From positions 1 through 21,701 of the IMG/VR virus record IMGVR_UViG_3300008117_000638: DNA of 21,701 bases; one strand, written 5' to 3'. Position numbers and translations under genes: made by a program. The stretch is from a virus. Below the pieces are notes generated by a model. It made no database searches. It was not told the DNA's origin and saw nothing but the letters and a program-made list of their open reading frames with translations. This document shows positions 1 through 5,082 of this stretch, in pieces (position 1 is the stretch's first letter; each line of letters starts with the position of its first letter).

Positions 1-735
1 CAAGCAAGAAATTCTGTAAGTGGACTCAGTTCAAGTACTAGAGGAGTATTTGCTGGAGGAAACAACGGTTCAAACTTAAACACTATTGATTACATAACAC
101 TTGCTTCTGCAGCAAATGCAGTCGATTTTGGTGACCTTCTAAATGTTTCACAAAAACCATCAACGTGCTCAAATAGCACAAGAGGAATAATTACTTTAGG
201 TCTTAGTGCTTCTGGTTATTCAAATATTATTGAATATGTAACAATAGCAACCACAGGAAACGCCACCGACTTCGGTGACTCTACGCAAAATCATGGATTT
301 GCCTCTGCTTGTGCTAGCACAACACGAGGAGTTGTTGGTCCTCGATTCTTAGGAAGCAACACAGATTCTAACGTAATCGACTATGTGACCATTGCCTCAA
401 CAGGAAATGCCACAGACTTTGGCGATAGCACAGTGGCTAGATTTAATTCAGCAAGTTGTTCAAGTAGCACTCGTGGAATTTGGACAGGTGGCCTTACAAG
501 TGCTGACCAAAACCAAAATGTAATCGAGTACATAACAATCGCCTCAACAGGAAATGCCACAGACTTTGGCGATTTAACAGTTGCAAGATACAACTTATCT
601 GGTGCTTCTAGCAGTACTCGTGGGTTATTTGCTGGTGGAACCGTTTATGGAAGCAGTGCAAGCAACGTAATTGACTATATTACAATCGCTTCTACTGGAA
701 ACGCCACCGATTTTGGTGACATACTATCTGCTGGA
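1..735 (+). repeat. Five tandem ~144-bp coding repeats
   Basis: The spacing between equivalent Arg codons is 141, 144, 147 and 147 nt. Copies 3-5 are the most alike. A 33-nt stretch is identical at 394-426 and 541-573, exactly 147 nt apart, pointing to recent duplication or gene conversion of one blade. Copies 1 and 2 are more diverged, with Ala-Ala replacing Thr-Gly in copy 1. Confidence 0.85.
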
Positions 736-777
736 CTGGCTAACGCAGGACTATCTAACGCTCATGGAGGTCTATAA
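1..777 (+). CDS. Kelch-like repeat tail/head fibre protein (5' end outside window)
   Basis: The reading frame is open from the first base to TAA at 775-777, so only the C-terminal 258 residues are visible and the start lies upstream. It contains five copies of a 47-49-residue repeat. The repeat core is S-S-T-R-G followed by a hydrophobic/AGG strand, then N-V-I-(D/E)-Y-(I/V)-T-I-A-S-T-G-N-A-T-D-F-G-D. The conserved Arg codons begin at 40, 181, 325, 472 and 619. Repeats of this type are common in phage structural proteins and look like kelch/RCC1-type beta-propeller blades. The protein ends 16 residues into what would be a sixth blade. The likely role is an adhesive fibre or receptor-binding surface, and which virion part it sits on cannot be read from the sequence. 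The stop overlaps the next start (TAATG), so translation is probably coupled. Confidence 0.75.
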   Translation, partial: QARNSVSGLSSSTRGVFAGGNNGSNLNTIDYITLASAANAVDFGDLLNVSQKPSTCSNSTRGIITLGLSASGYSNIIEYVTIATTGNATDFGDSTQNHGFASACASTTRGVVGPRFLGSNTDSNVIDYVTIASTGNATDFGDSTVARFNSASCSSSTRGIWTGGLTSADQNQNVIEYITIASTGNATDFGDLTVARYNLSGASSSTRGLFAGGTVYGSSASNVIDYITIASTGNATDFGDILSAGLANAGLSNAHGGL

Positions 778-1343
778 TGCCCATAACTACTTTAAAGAAT
801 AAGACCTCTGGTAGAAAGTTACTTGCTGGCAACATAACTGACTCTTTACAGTCAGCATTTGTATCTATTGCTACTCCTACAATTTCAGGCAGTGCTAACT
901 TTATAGACTTTACTGATATTCCACAAACATTTCAACATTTACAAATTCGTTTCTCTATTCTTGCAAACGCAACTAATGCAGATGTTACTCTAACATTTAA
1001 TGGTGTTTCATCGGCAGGCAGTTACACCTATCACGAACTTCGTGGTACTGGAACCGACACCTCTGCAACTGGAAATGGTTCAACAACTTTTATGTATGCT
1101 GCTACTAACGCGACAAGTGGAACCTATCCTGCCGTAGGTATTGTAGATATTTTTGACTACGCTAATGACAATAAAATAACAACTATTCGCTCACTTTCAG
1201 GAAAAGATGAGAACGGTGGCGGAACTCTTCAAATATTATCAGGTATGAATAAAGTAACTACAGCAGTAACTTCTATTAGAGTTGACTGCGGTGCAACAAT
1301 AGATACTAAATCAAAAATTGCTCTTTATGGAATTAGGGGGTAG
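777..1343 (+). CDS. Beta-rich phage structural protein, paralog 1 of 3
   Basis: A 188-residue protein starting at an ATG that overlaps the previous stop by one base. It shares a plan with the next two genes: an N-terminal beta-strand segment, a conserved F-x-D-I-P-Q-x-x-x-x-L block (about residues 44-55), a middle 'T-x-x-FNG' segment followed by a variable Gly/Ser/Thr-rich loop, an 'I-x-D-Y' block, a 'N-K-V-T-x-A-V-T-S-I' strand and the C-terminal signature L-Y-G-I. I recognise the pattern from many uncultivated phage genomes, where it is annotated only as a structural or hypothetical protein. The extra ~20 residues at the N-terminus, compared with the other two copies, could attach it to another virion part. 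The role as a fibre tip or capsid decoration is inference. Confidence 0.65.
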   Translation: MPITTLKNKTSGRKLLAGNITDSLQSAFVSIATPTISGSANFIDFTDIPQTFQHLQIRFSILANATNADVTLTFNGVSSAGSYTYHELRGTGTDTSATGNGSTTFMYAATNATSGTYPAVGIVDIFDYANDNKITTIRSLSGKDENGGGTLQILSGMNKVTTAVTSIRVDCGATIDTKSKIALYGIRG

Positions 1344-1346
1344 ATT

Positions 1347-1850
1347 GTGCCAAGAACATATGAAACTGTGCAAACCACCACTATTGCTTCAGCAACTTCA
1401 ACAGTAGAGTTTACTTCTATTAGTTCTGCTTATACCGACTTAATTTTGGTGTGGGCATACAAGTCTAATAGCACAAACAACCCAACTCTTAGATTAACTT
1501 TTAACGGAAGTAGCACAGGGTATAGTGGTAGACAAATGTATGGTTCTGGGTCTTCTGTTGCTTCTAATAATAACACAAATGCTTCATTTATCTCTATCGC
1601 TCGCGCCGTAGGTGGGCCTTCGGTAGTAAATGAGACTGCGTTAGTTATTCTTCACGTTATGGACTATGCGGCTACCAATAAATATAAAACCGTATTTGCA
1701 CAAGTAAACAACGCTCAAAACGGTGGAGAGTTAGACGTTGGAGTATGGGCTAATAACGCTGCAATAAATCAAATCACTTTTACTAGTCCCACCAGCAACG
1801 ATTTTGCGGTTGGTTCGGTTCTAACCATATACGGAATAAAGGCGGCCTAA
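1347..1850 (+). CDS. Beta-rich phage structural protein, paralog 2 of 3
   Basis: A 167-residue protein starting with GTG at 1347. The purine-rich TTAGGGGG at 1333-1340 is a well-placed ribosome binding site, and the start lies 3 nt after the previous stop. It shows the same block order as its neighbours: T-V-E-F-T-S-I-S near residues 19-26, then D-L-I-L-V, L-R-L-T-FNG, the variable loop, V-M-D-Y-A-A-T-N-K-Y-K, and the terminal I-Y-G-I-K-A-A. No signal peptide, membrane segment or catalytic motif is visible. The variable loop (about residues 55-85, rich in Gly, Ser and Asn) is where the three copies differ most. That would fit surface-exposed binding loops. Confidence 0.65.
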   Translation: MPRTYETVQTTTIASATSTVEFTSISSAYTDLILVWAYKSNSTNNPTLRLTFNGSSTGYSGRQMYGSGSSVASNNNTNASFISIARAVGGPSVVNETALVILHVMDYAATNKYKTVFAQVNNAQNGGELDVGVWANNAAINQITFTSPTSNDFAVGSVLTIYGIKAA

Positions 1851-1852
1851 AA

Positions 1853-2368
1853 ATGCCAATAACATATAAATTAATTCAGACAGTAACAGTTACAGCCGCA
1901 ACGCAAAATGTTATTCAATTTTTGAACATACCACAGATTTATGATGATTTAGTTATCAAAATGAGTACTAGAACAAACGAAGCAACCTTTTATTCTGATA
2001 CTGATATTACTCTTAACTCTGAATCAAGTAGGTATTGGTTTGGTTTTTACTCTGTAAACAATACTAAAGCAGCCAACACTCCAGGAAATTCTGGTTTTAA
2101 TATCGTTGGAGAAGCCACCGCTGCTAGTGCAACTGCTAATGTATTTGGTATTGCTGACATTTACATTCCTGATTATAAAAGTAGCAATAATAAAGCAATA
2201 GGTTCAACAGGTGCGCAAGAAAACGATAGTACAGGTAATAATGGTCTATTCGTACATTCTAATAAAGTAGTTAATGGAACCGCCATTACAAGCATAGAAC
2301 TTGACCCGTTCTATGCCCCATTAGTGACAAACTCTTCAGCGTCACTATACGGAATAGTAAAGTCATAA
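1853..2368 (+). CDS. Beta-rich phage structural protein, paralog 3 of 3
   Basis: A 171-residue protein with ATG two bases after the preceding stop. It carries F-L-N-I-P-Q-I-Y-D-D-L (about residues 23-33), D-I-T-L-N-S, I-P-D-Y-K-S-S-N-N-K, 'N-K-V-V-N-G-T-A-I-T-S-I' and the terminal L-Y-G-I-V-K-S, placing it in the same family as the two genes before it. Three adjacent diverged copies suggest old tandem duplication with diversification. The product is either a hetero-oligomeric surface structure or alternative adhesins. Function is not established by anything in the sequence. Confidence 0.65.
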   Translation: MPITYKLIQTVTVTAATQNVIQFLNIPQIYDDLVIKMSTRTNEATFYSDTDITLNSESSRYWFGFYSVNNTKAANTPGNSGFNIVGEATAASATANVFGIADIYIPDYKSSNNKAIGSTGAQENDSTGNNGLFVHSNKVVNGTAITSIELDPFYAPLVTNSSASLYGIVKS

Positions 2369-2377
2369 GGAGATAAA

Positions 2378-2605
2378 ATGCCAACAAAACTCGTTGTAGA
2401 TTGCTCTACAGGTGTTACTACTGAAGTAGAACTTACTGCCGAAGAAGTAGCCGAACGTGAAGTAAGACAAGCAGAATACCTTGCTCTCAAGGAGCAAGAA
2501 CTCTTAGCAGCACAGGCCAAGGCAGAGGCTAAAGCCTCAGCATTGGTCAAACTTGCTGCCCTAGGTCTAACTGAGGAAGAAGCAGCAGCAATCGCTGGCG
2601 CTTAA
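2378..2605 (+). CDS. Small helical phage protein
   Basis: A 75-residue protein preceded by a strong AAGGAG at 2367-2372. The N-terminus (K-L-V-V-D-C-S-T-G-V-T-T-E-V-E-L-T) is a short beta segment. From residue 20 on it is a long Ala/Glu/Lys-rich amphipathic helix, probably a coiled coil, ending in a second short helical segment, L-T-E-E-E-A-A-A-I-A-G-A. Proteins with this 'V-x-C-x-T-G-x-x-x-x-x-x-L-T-x-E-E' start often sit next to phage fibre genes. I infer an accessory or chaperone role for the fibre-like genes upstream, but no function is proven. Confidence 0.6.
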   Translation: MPTKLVVDCSTGVTTEVELTAEEVAEREVRQAEYLALKEQELLAAQAKAEAKASALVKLAALGLTEEEAAAIAGA

Positions 2606-2643
2606 TACTTTCTTTCCAGTAACAGTAGGGGATAATCAATCCT

Positions 2644-3177
2644 ATGCGTGGAAGCAAAGTTCAGGGCCGATTTAAAATAGACTTCGAAACCAAGTCTATG
2701 GATGAGGGCATGATTGATGAACTACGCGACCCTGTAGGAACGATAGTCGATTGGTGGGTCTGGAACCCAACCGAGTTTGATGATAACTACGCAGACTATG
2801 TAGACCCAATCTATGACGTGTCTAATCAGACCGATGGTCTTGGTCGCCGTTGGGATGAGCCATTTGATTTGCCCGTTATGTTGGCGCAACAAGTTCGTGG
2901 TTCAAATATATTAAATGAACGAGGCTTTTATACCGTTGATACTTTGCGCCTAGTAGTTGCCGTTGATGATATCAATAGACTTCTTCCTGCAATGATTAGC
3001 GACCCAACAGCACATATCAAGGACCGTATTGTCTTCCAGAATACTGTGTTCACGCCCACCCGCGTGAACCCACGAGGAAGGTATAAGGAACGCTATTCTG
3101 TTGTTACAATTGACTGCAACCAGGTAAACGCTGAAGAACTTGTAAATGACCCACAGTTCCAGCAGTACGCAGAGTAG
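2644..3177 (+). CDS. Probable neck/head-tail connection protein
   Basis: A 177-residue soluble protein with no signal peptide or membrane segment. The start ATG lies about 12 nt after TAGGGGAT (2626-2633), a somewhat long spacing, and no better in-frame start exists upstream. Visible features are an acidic N-terminal third, a W-W-V-W-N-P segment near residues 37-42, and a beta-rich C-terminal half containing D-T-L-R-L-V-V, I-K-D-R-I-V-F-Q and R-Y-S-V-V-T-I-D-C-N-Q-V. Its position ahead of the gp10-like and tail-terminator genes is where head-closure or stopper proteins usually sit. That assignment rests mainly on gene order. Confidence 0.5.
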   Translation: MRGSKVQGRFKIDFETKSMDEGMIDELRDPVGTIVDWWVWNPTEFDDNYADYVDPIYDVSNQTDGLGRRWDEPFDLPVMLAQQVRGSNILNERGFYTVDTLRLVVAVDDINRLLPAMISDPTAHIKDRIVFQNTVFTPTRVNPRGRYKERYSVVTIDCNQVNAEELVNDPQFQQYAE

Positions 3178-3185
3178 GAGATTGT

Positions 3186-3323
3186 ATGTCCTTTGAACCA
3201 GAGATAGACCCAGACCTTTTTGACGAAGATTTGATAGCAGAAATTGACCATGAATTCGACATGGCTGAGGACTATGATGACCATTACAACGATGATGAAG
3301 CCCTAGAGGAAGAGGAAGAGTAA
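3186..3323 (+). CDS. Highly acidic 45-residue protein
   Basis: Starts at ATG 3186 with TAGGAGAT (3175-3182) just upstream. Of 45 residues, 12 are Glu and 11 Asp, with no Lys or Arg; net charge is about -23 before counting His. The last five residues are all Glu. Phe and Tyr are spread through the Asp/Glu background, as in short acidic interaction peptides. It is followed without a gap (TAATG) by eight consecutive strongly basic genes. It resembles no family I can name. Possible roles are a charge partner for the basic proteins or an anionic chaperone; both are inference. Confidence 0.6.
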   Translation: MSFEPEIDPDLFDEDLIAEIDHEFDMAEDYDDHYNDDEALEEEEE

Positions 3324-3502
3324 TGGCTAAAGCAACTGCAAAACAAAAAGGTAAAGTTGAAAAGGTCATGAAGGAGTATAAGTCTGGCAAATTAAAGTCA
3401 GGCAAAAAGGGTCCAGGTAAAGGACCAGTAGTTAAATCACGTAAGCAGGCAGTCGCTATCGCTATGAGCGAAGCAGGCATGGCTAAAAAGAAGAAGAAAT
3501 AA
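3323..3502 (+). CDS. DUF6496-like basic protein
   Basis: A 59-residue protein starting in a TAATG overlap. It contains 19 Lys and 1 Arg against 3 Glu. The central pattern G-K-V-x-K-V-M-K-E-Y-K-S-G-K-L-K-S-G and the later V-K-S-R-K-Q-A-V-A-I-A-M-S-E-A-G match what I know as the DUF6496 domain, frequent in phage and metagenomic contigs and without known function. The end is five consecutive Lys. The predicted helix K-Q-A-V-A-I-A-M-S-E-A-G plus basic flanks would suit nucleic-acid or acidic-protein binding, but this is inference. Confidence 0.65.
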   Translation: MAKATAKQKGKVEKVMKEYKSGKLKSGKKGPGKGPVVKSRKQAVAIAMSEAGMAKKKKK

Positions 3503-3687
3503 TGCCACGTAGAAAGAAGTCACCTGGTGCTCGTGCTGGAAAAGCGCCACAGAAACAGGTGCGTACTAATTTAACTGAGTCTAAATTTTCATCAGGTGGC
3601 GCAAGGCTACGTAAAAAGAAGGGCGGCTACATACGTAAGCCAAAGCCACCAATTAGATACACTCATCGTAAAAAGGTAGTTATATGA
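3502..3687 (+). CDS. Arg/Lys-rich small protein
   Basis: A 61-residue protein in a TAATG overlap with the preceding gene. It has 12 Lys and 9 Arg and a single acidic residue, giving about +20. Clusters include R-R-K-K near the N-terminus, R-L-R-K-K-K-G-G-Y-I-R-K-P-K-P-P in the middle and H-R-K-K near the end. It is rich in Gly and Pro and is probably disordered until bound. The composition resembles nucleic-acid-condensing or ribosomal-protein tails. I do not recognise a family. The stop overlaps the next start as ATGA. Confidence 0.6.
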   Translation: MPRRKKSPGARAGKAPQKQVRTNLTESKFSSGGARLRKKKGGYIRKPKPPIRYTHRKKVVI

Positions 3688-3890
3688 AGACAGTCAAAGT
3701 CAGTGGCGTAAAGCACACCGTTAAGAAGAACAAGAAGGGCGATGTAGTCGTTGACCACGAAGCCAAGGCTAAGGCTGGGAAATGGGACAAGATTAACCTG
3801 ACTAAAAAGGGTGGTTCTAAGACAATTAAGCAGGGTGTCAAGGCCGTTAAGGACTGGCACAAAAAGAATCCTCACAAGAAGGAAAAATAA
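3684..3890 (+). CDS. Lys-rich small protein
   Basis: A 68-residue protein with 22 Lys and 6 acidic residues. The N-terminal part alternates hydrophobic and polar residues (V-K-V-S-G-V-K-H-T-V), suggesting a short beta hairpin. The C-terminal part, T-I-K-Q-G-V-K-A-V-K-D-W-H-K-K, is an amphipathic helix. It starts in an ATGA overlap with the previous gene and ends in TAATG with the next. No known family is recognised; a small DNA- or RNA-binding protein is possible. Confidence 0.6.
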   Translation: MKTVKVSGVKHTVKKNKKGDVVVDHEAKAKAGKWDKINLTKKGGSKTIKQGVKAVKDWHKKNPHKKEK

Positions 3891-4039
3891 TGGCTAAGAA
3901 GTCTGACCCATGCTGGGATGGCTACATCCAAGTTGGCATGAAGATGAAGAATGGGCGTAAAGTACCTAACTGTGTTCCAGACCGTTCAGGCAGGAACAAG
4001 ATTGCAAAGCCAACAAAACAGAAAGCAGGTAAGAAATAG
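3890..4039 (+). CDS. CWxGY...VPNCVP small basic protein
   Basis: A 49-residue protein. It carries the motif D-P-C-W-D-G-Y-I-Q-V-G-M-K, then K-V-P-N-C-V-P, which I know as a recurrent short phage domain. It occurs alone or appended to capsid, protease or portal-region proteins in many environmental phages. Its two Cys (C8, C28) are conserved parts of that motif. The C-terminal third is Lys-rich. Function is unknown. The stop TAG overlaps the following GTG start (TAGTG). Confidence 0.6.
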   Translation: MAKKSDPCWDGYIQVGMKMKNGRKVPNCVPDRSGRNKIAKPTKQKAGKK

Positions 4040-4155
4040 TGTGTGCTACATGTGGATGTATGAAACCAAAAGATAAGCACGGAGAAAAGACTCTAGCCGC
4101 TGCTAACAAAAAGTACGCCAAGAAGAAGGCGGACAAGAAGAAGGAGAAGAAGTAA
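4039..4155 (+). CDS. 38-residue protein with N-terminal CxxCxC
   Basis: Reads from a GTG overlapping the previous TAG by one base to TAA at 4153-4155. The first residues are M-C-A-T-C-G-C-M, giving Cys at positions 2, 5 and 7. The rest is Lys-rich (14 Lys in total) with a helical A-A-A-N-K-K-Y-A-K-K-K segment. The Cys knuckle could bind a metal, or join with the five Cys of the next gene. The perfect fit of the frame between two stop/start overlaps is the main evidence that it is a gene. Confidence 0.55.
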   Translation: MCATCGCMKPKDKHGEKTLAAANKKYAKKKADKKKEKK

Positions 4156-4220
4156 TGGCTCTCTCCTGTGATATGAAGAATTGCAAGTGCAAATGCAAAG
4201 TTTGTAAAGGAAAAAAATAA
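4155..4220 (+). CDS. 21-residue Cys/Lys mini-protein
   Basis: A 21-codon frame beginning in a TAATG overlap and ending directly before the next ATG. It contains five Cys (positions 5, 10, 12, 14, 17) and seven Lys; the core alternates C-K-C-K-C-K-V-C-K. This is metallothionein-like in composition but far shorter than characterised metallothioneins. It could bind one metal ion or form a mixed cluster with the preceding CxxCxC protein. At this length coding is uncertain, and support comes from its exact fit in the overlapping chain. Confidence 0.45.
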   Translation: MALSCDMKNCKCKCKVCKGKK

Positions 4221-4358
4221 ATGAAAAAACTATCTCCTAAGCAGAAGAAGATTGCTGCAGTTGCTGGAAACAAGAAGAAGATTGATGGGGCCGATTTTAA
4301 GGCTCTTCGTGCCTCCAAAGGCAAAAAGCAGGCTCTACCTAGAAAGCGTGGTATGTAA
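4221..4358 (+). CDS. Small basic 'KLSPKQKKIA' protein
   Basis: A 45-residue protein whose ATG directly abuts the previous stop. Its K-K-L-S-P-K-Q-K-K-I-A-A-V-A-G followed by I-D-G-A-D-F-K-A-L-R is a pattern I have seen in short phage proteins near head and neck genes. It has 13 Lys, 3 Arg and 2 Asp. Two short helices are likely: residues 5-15 and 23-31. Function is unknown. TAATG joins it to the next gene. Confidence 0.6.
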   Translation: MKKLSPKQKKIAAVAGNKKKIDGADFKALRASKGKKQALPRKRGM

Positions 4359-4624
4359 TGGCTAAATACACCAAAGAGGCCGATGAAAAGAAAGACAAGG
4401 GCCTATTAAAAAAGGCTGGTTTTGACAAAGAGCAAAAAGAAGAGTTTGAAAAGAAAGACAAGGCTCACGGCAAAAAGAAGAAGCCAAAGACTCTTGAAGA
4501 GGACAAGGCCATCGATAAGAAGATTATCAAGGGCATAAAGAAGAAAGAAAAGGCCCACGAAAAGAAGGAAGGCAAGAAGGGCGAAAAAGAGGAAAAGAAG
4601 AAAGAAAAGAAAGAAAAGAAGTAA
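4358..4624 (+). CDS. Lys/Glu-rich low-complexity protein
   Basis: An 88-residue protein, the last and longest of the basic chain. Lys makes up 37 residues and Glu/Asp 22, so net charge is about +15. The first ~60 residues hold a few hydrophobics (L-L-K-K-A-G-F, I-I-K-G-I) that could form helices. The C-terminal ~28 residues are almost only K, E and G and would form a single charged helix or be disordered. Similar K/E-rich proteins occur in other phage genomes without known function. It is followed immediately by the terminator at 4631. Confidence 0.6.
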   Translation: MAKYTKEADEKKDKGLLKKAGFDKEQKEEFEKKDKAHGKKKKPKTLEEDKAIDKKIIKGIKKKEKAHEKKEGKKGEKEEKKKEKKEKK

Positions 4625-4630
4625 CAAGTT

Positions 4631-4650
4631 GGGGCCTCGAAAGGGGCCCC
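4631..4650 (+). terminator. Rho-independent terminator with GAAA tetraloop
   Basis: GGGGCCTC (4631-4638), loop GAAA (4639-4642) and GGGGCCCC (4643-4650) form an 8-bp stem containing one T-G wobble, closed by a GNRA-type tetraloop and followed by TTTTGTTT. It starts 6 nt after the stop at 4624 and is the only strong terminator I see in the window. It separates the small-gene chain from the tail module. Confidence 0.9.
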
Positions 4651-4663
4651 TTTTGTTTATCCT

Positions 4664-4722
4664 ATCCTTATCGGAAATCCGTGCGGACTCCGTGTAGTAC
4701 CCACTACTTGCGATAAAGGGGA
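4664..4722 (+). promoter_or_regulatory. Candidate structured leader upstream of tail module
   Basis: CCTTATCG (4666-4673) can pair with CGATAAAGG (4711-4719) if one A is bulged. Between these arms are GTAGT-ACCC-ACTAC (4694-4707) and an alternating series CGGA/TCCG/CGGA/TCCG (4672-4675, 4678-4681, 4684-4687, 4689-4692), which allows mutually exclusive hairpins. The 3' arm includes the AAAGG that serves as ribosome binding site for the ORF at 4728, so folding could hide it. I could not fit a convincing bacterial -35/-10 pair here, though a phage-specific promoter is possible. Structure was judged by eye only. Confidence 0.35.
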
Positions 4723-4727
4723 TTTAA

Positions 4728-4772
4728 ATGGCTTGGAAGCCTTGGTACGAAAGGCCAAAAAGAATTGAATAA
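4728..4772 (+). CDS. 14-codon ORF (leader peptide or remnant)
   Basis: ATG at 4728 with a strong AAAGGGGAT (4715-4723) upstream, reading M-A-W-K-P-W-Y-E-R-P-K-R-I-E and TAA at 4770-4772. The M-x-W-K-P-W-Y-E start is like that of a longer small phage protein found in neck regions, so this could be a truncated remnant. Alternatively it is a leader peptide whose translation delivers ribosomes to the TTG start of the next gene, which it overlaps by 8 nt. It is too short to be sure. Confidence 0.4.
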   Translation: MAWKPWYERPKRIE

Positions 4773-5082
4773 AAATAAACTAAATAGCGCCCTAAATATG
4801 GCTAGTCGAGAAACGACTAGGCTCCTTTCTGCGCACCTGCGCACGGAGGCGCGAAAGAGCGGCTGGTCTGAAGACGTAGTCAGTTCTATGAACGTCACCT
4901 ACGGAAAAGATGGCTTCACATCTAATGTGAGTAAGAAGCACTTTGATAAGGCAAGAGATTTTGAATACGGCACTCCAAATACCCAGCCTACGGCTGCCGT
5001 TCGTCGTTTTAACAACCGCACCGCAGAAGCAGAGCACTTCTTTGTAAACCGTCTCTTCAAGCATATCGAGGATGACCTATGA
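4765..5082 (+). CDS. HK97 gp10-like tail-completion/neck protein
   Basis: A 105-residue frame from TTG at 4765, with ATG at 4798 as the alternative start; no ATG or GTG lies upstream in frame. It has an N-terminal helix (residues ~10-35), a beta hairpin around G-K-D-G-F-T-S-N-V, and the E-Y-G-T-P (67-71) to A-V-R-R-F (78-82) segment. That last segment matches the conserved 'E-x-G-T ... P-x-(P/A)-x-(I/V/F)-R' region of the HK97 gp10 / tail-component family. Such proteins work at the head-tail joint or tail end. It ends in an ATGA overlap with the next gene, which fits a joint role in tail termination. Confidence 0.7.
   Translation: MNKNKLNSALNMASRETTRLLSAHLRTEARKSGWSEDVVSSMNVTYGKDGFTSNVSKKHFDKARDFEYGTPNTQPTAAVRRFNNRTAEAEHFFVNRLFKHIEDDL

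Noticed and set aside
2950-3480. Long minus-strand open frame across the neck and small-gene region
   Set aside because: It lies opposite several well-supported + strand genes, has no ribosome binding site and no recognisable protein pattern; it is an antisense by-product of Lys/Glu/Asp codon use.
4651-4727. Bacterial sigma-70-type promoter or a tRNA in the gap after the terminator
   Set aside because: No -35/-10 pair at 16-18 nt spacing could be fitted, and the helices do not make a cloverleaf with a T-arm motif; reported instead as a candidate structured leader.
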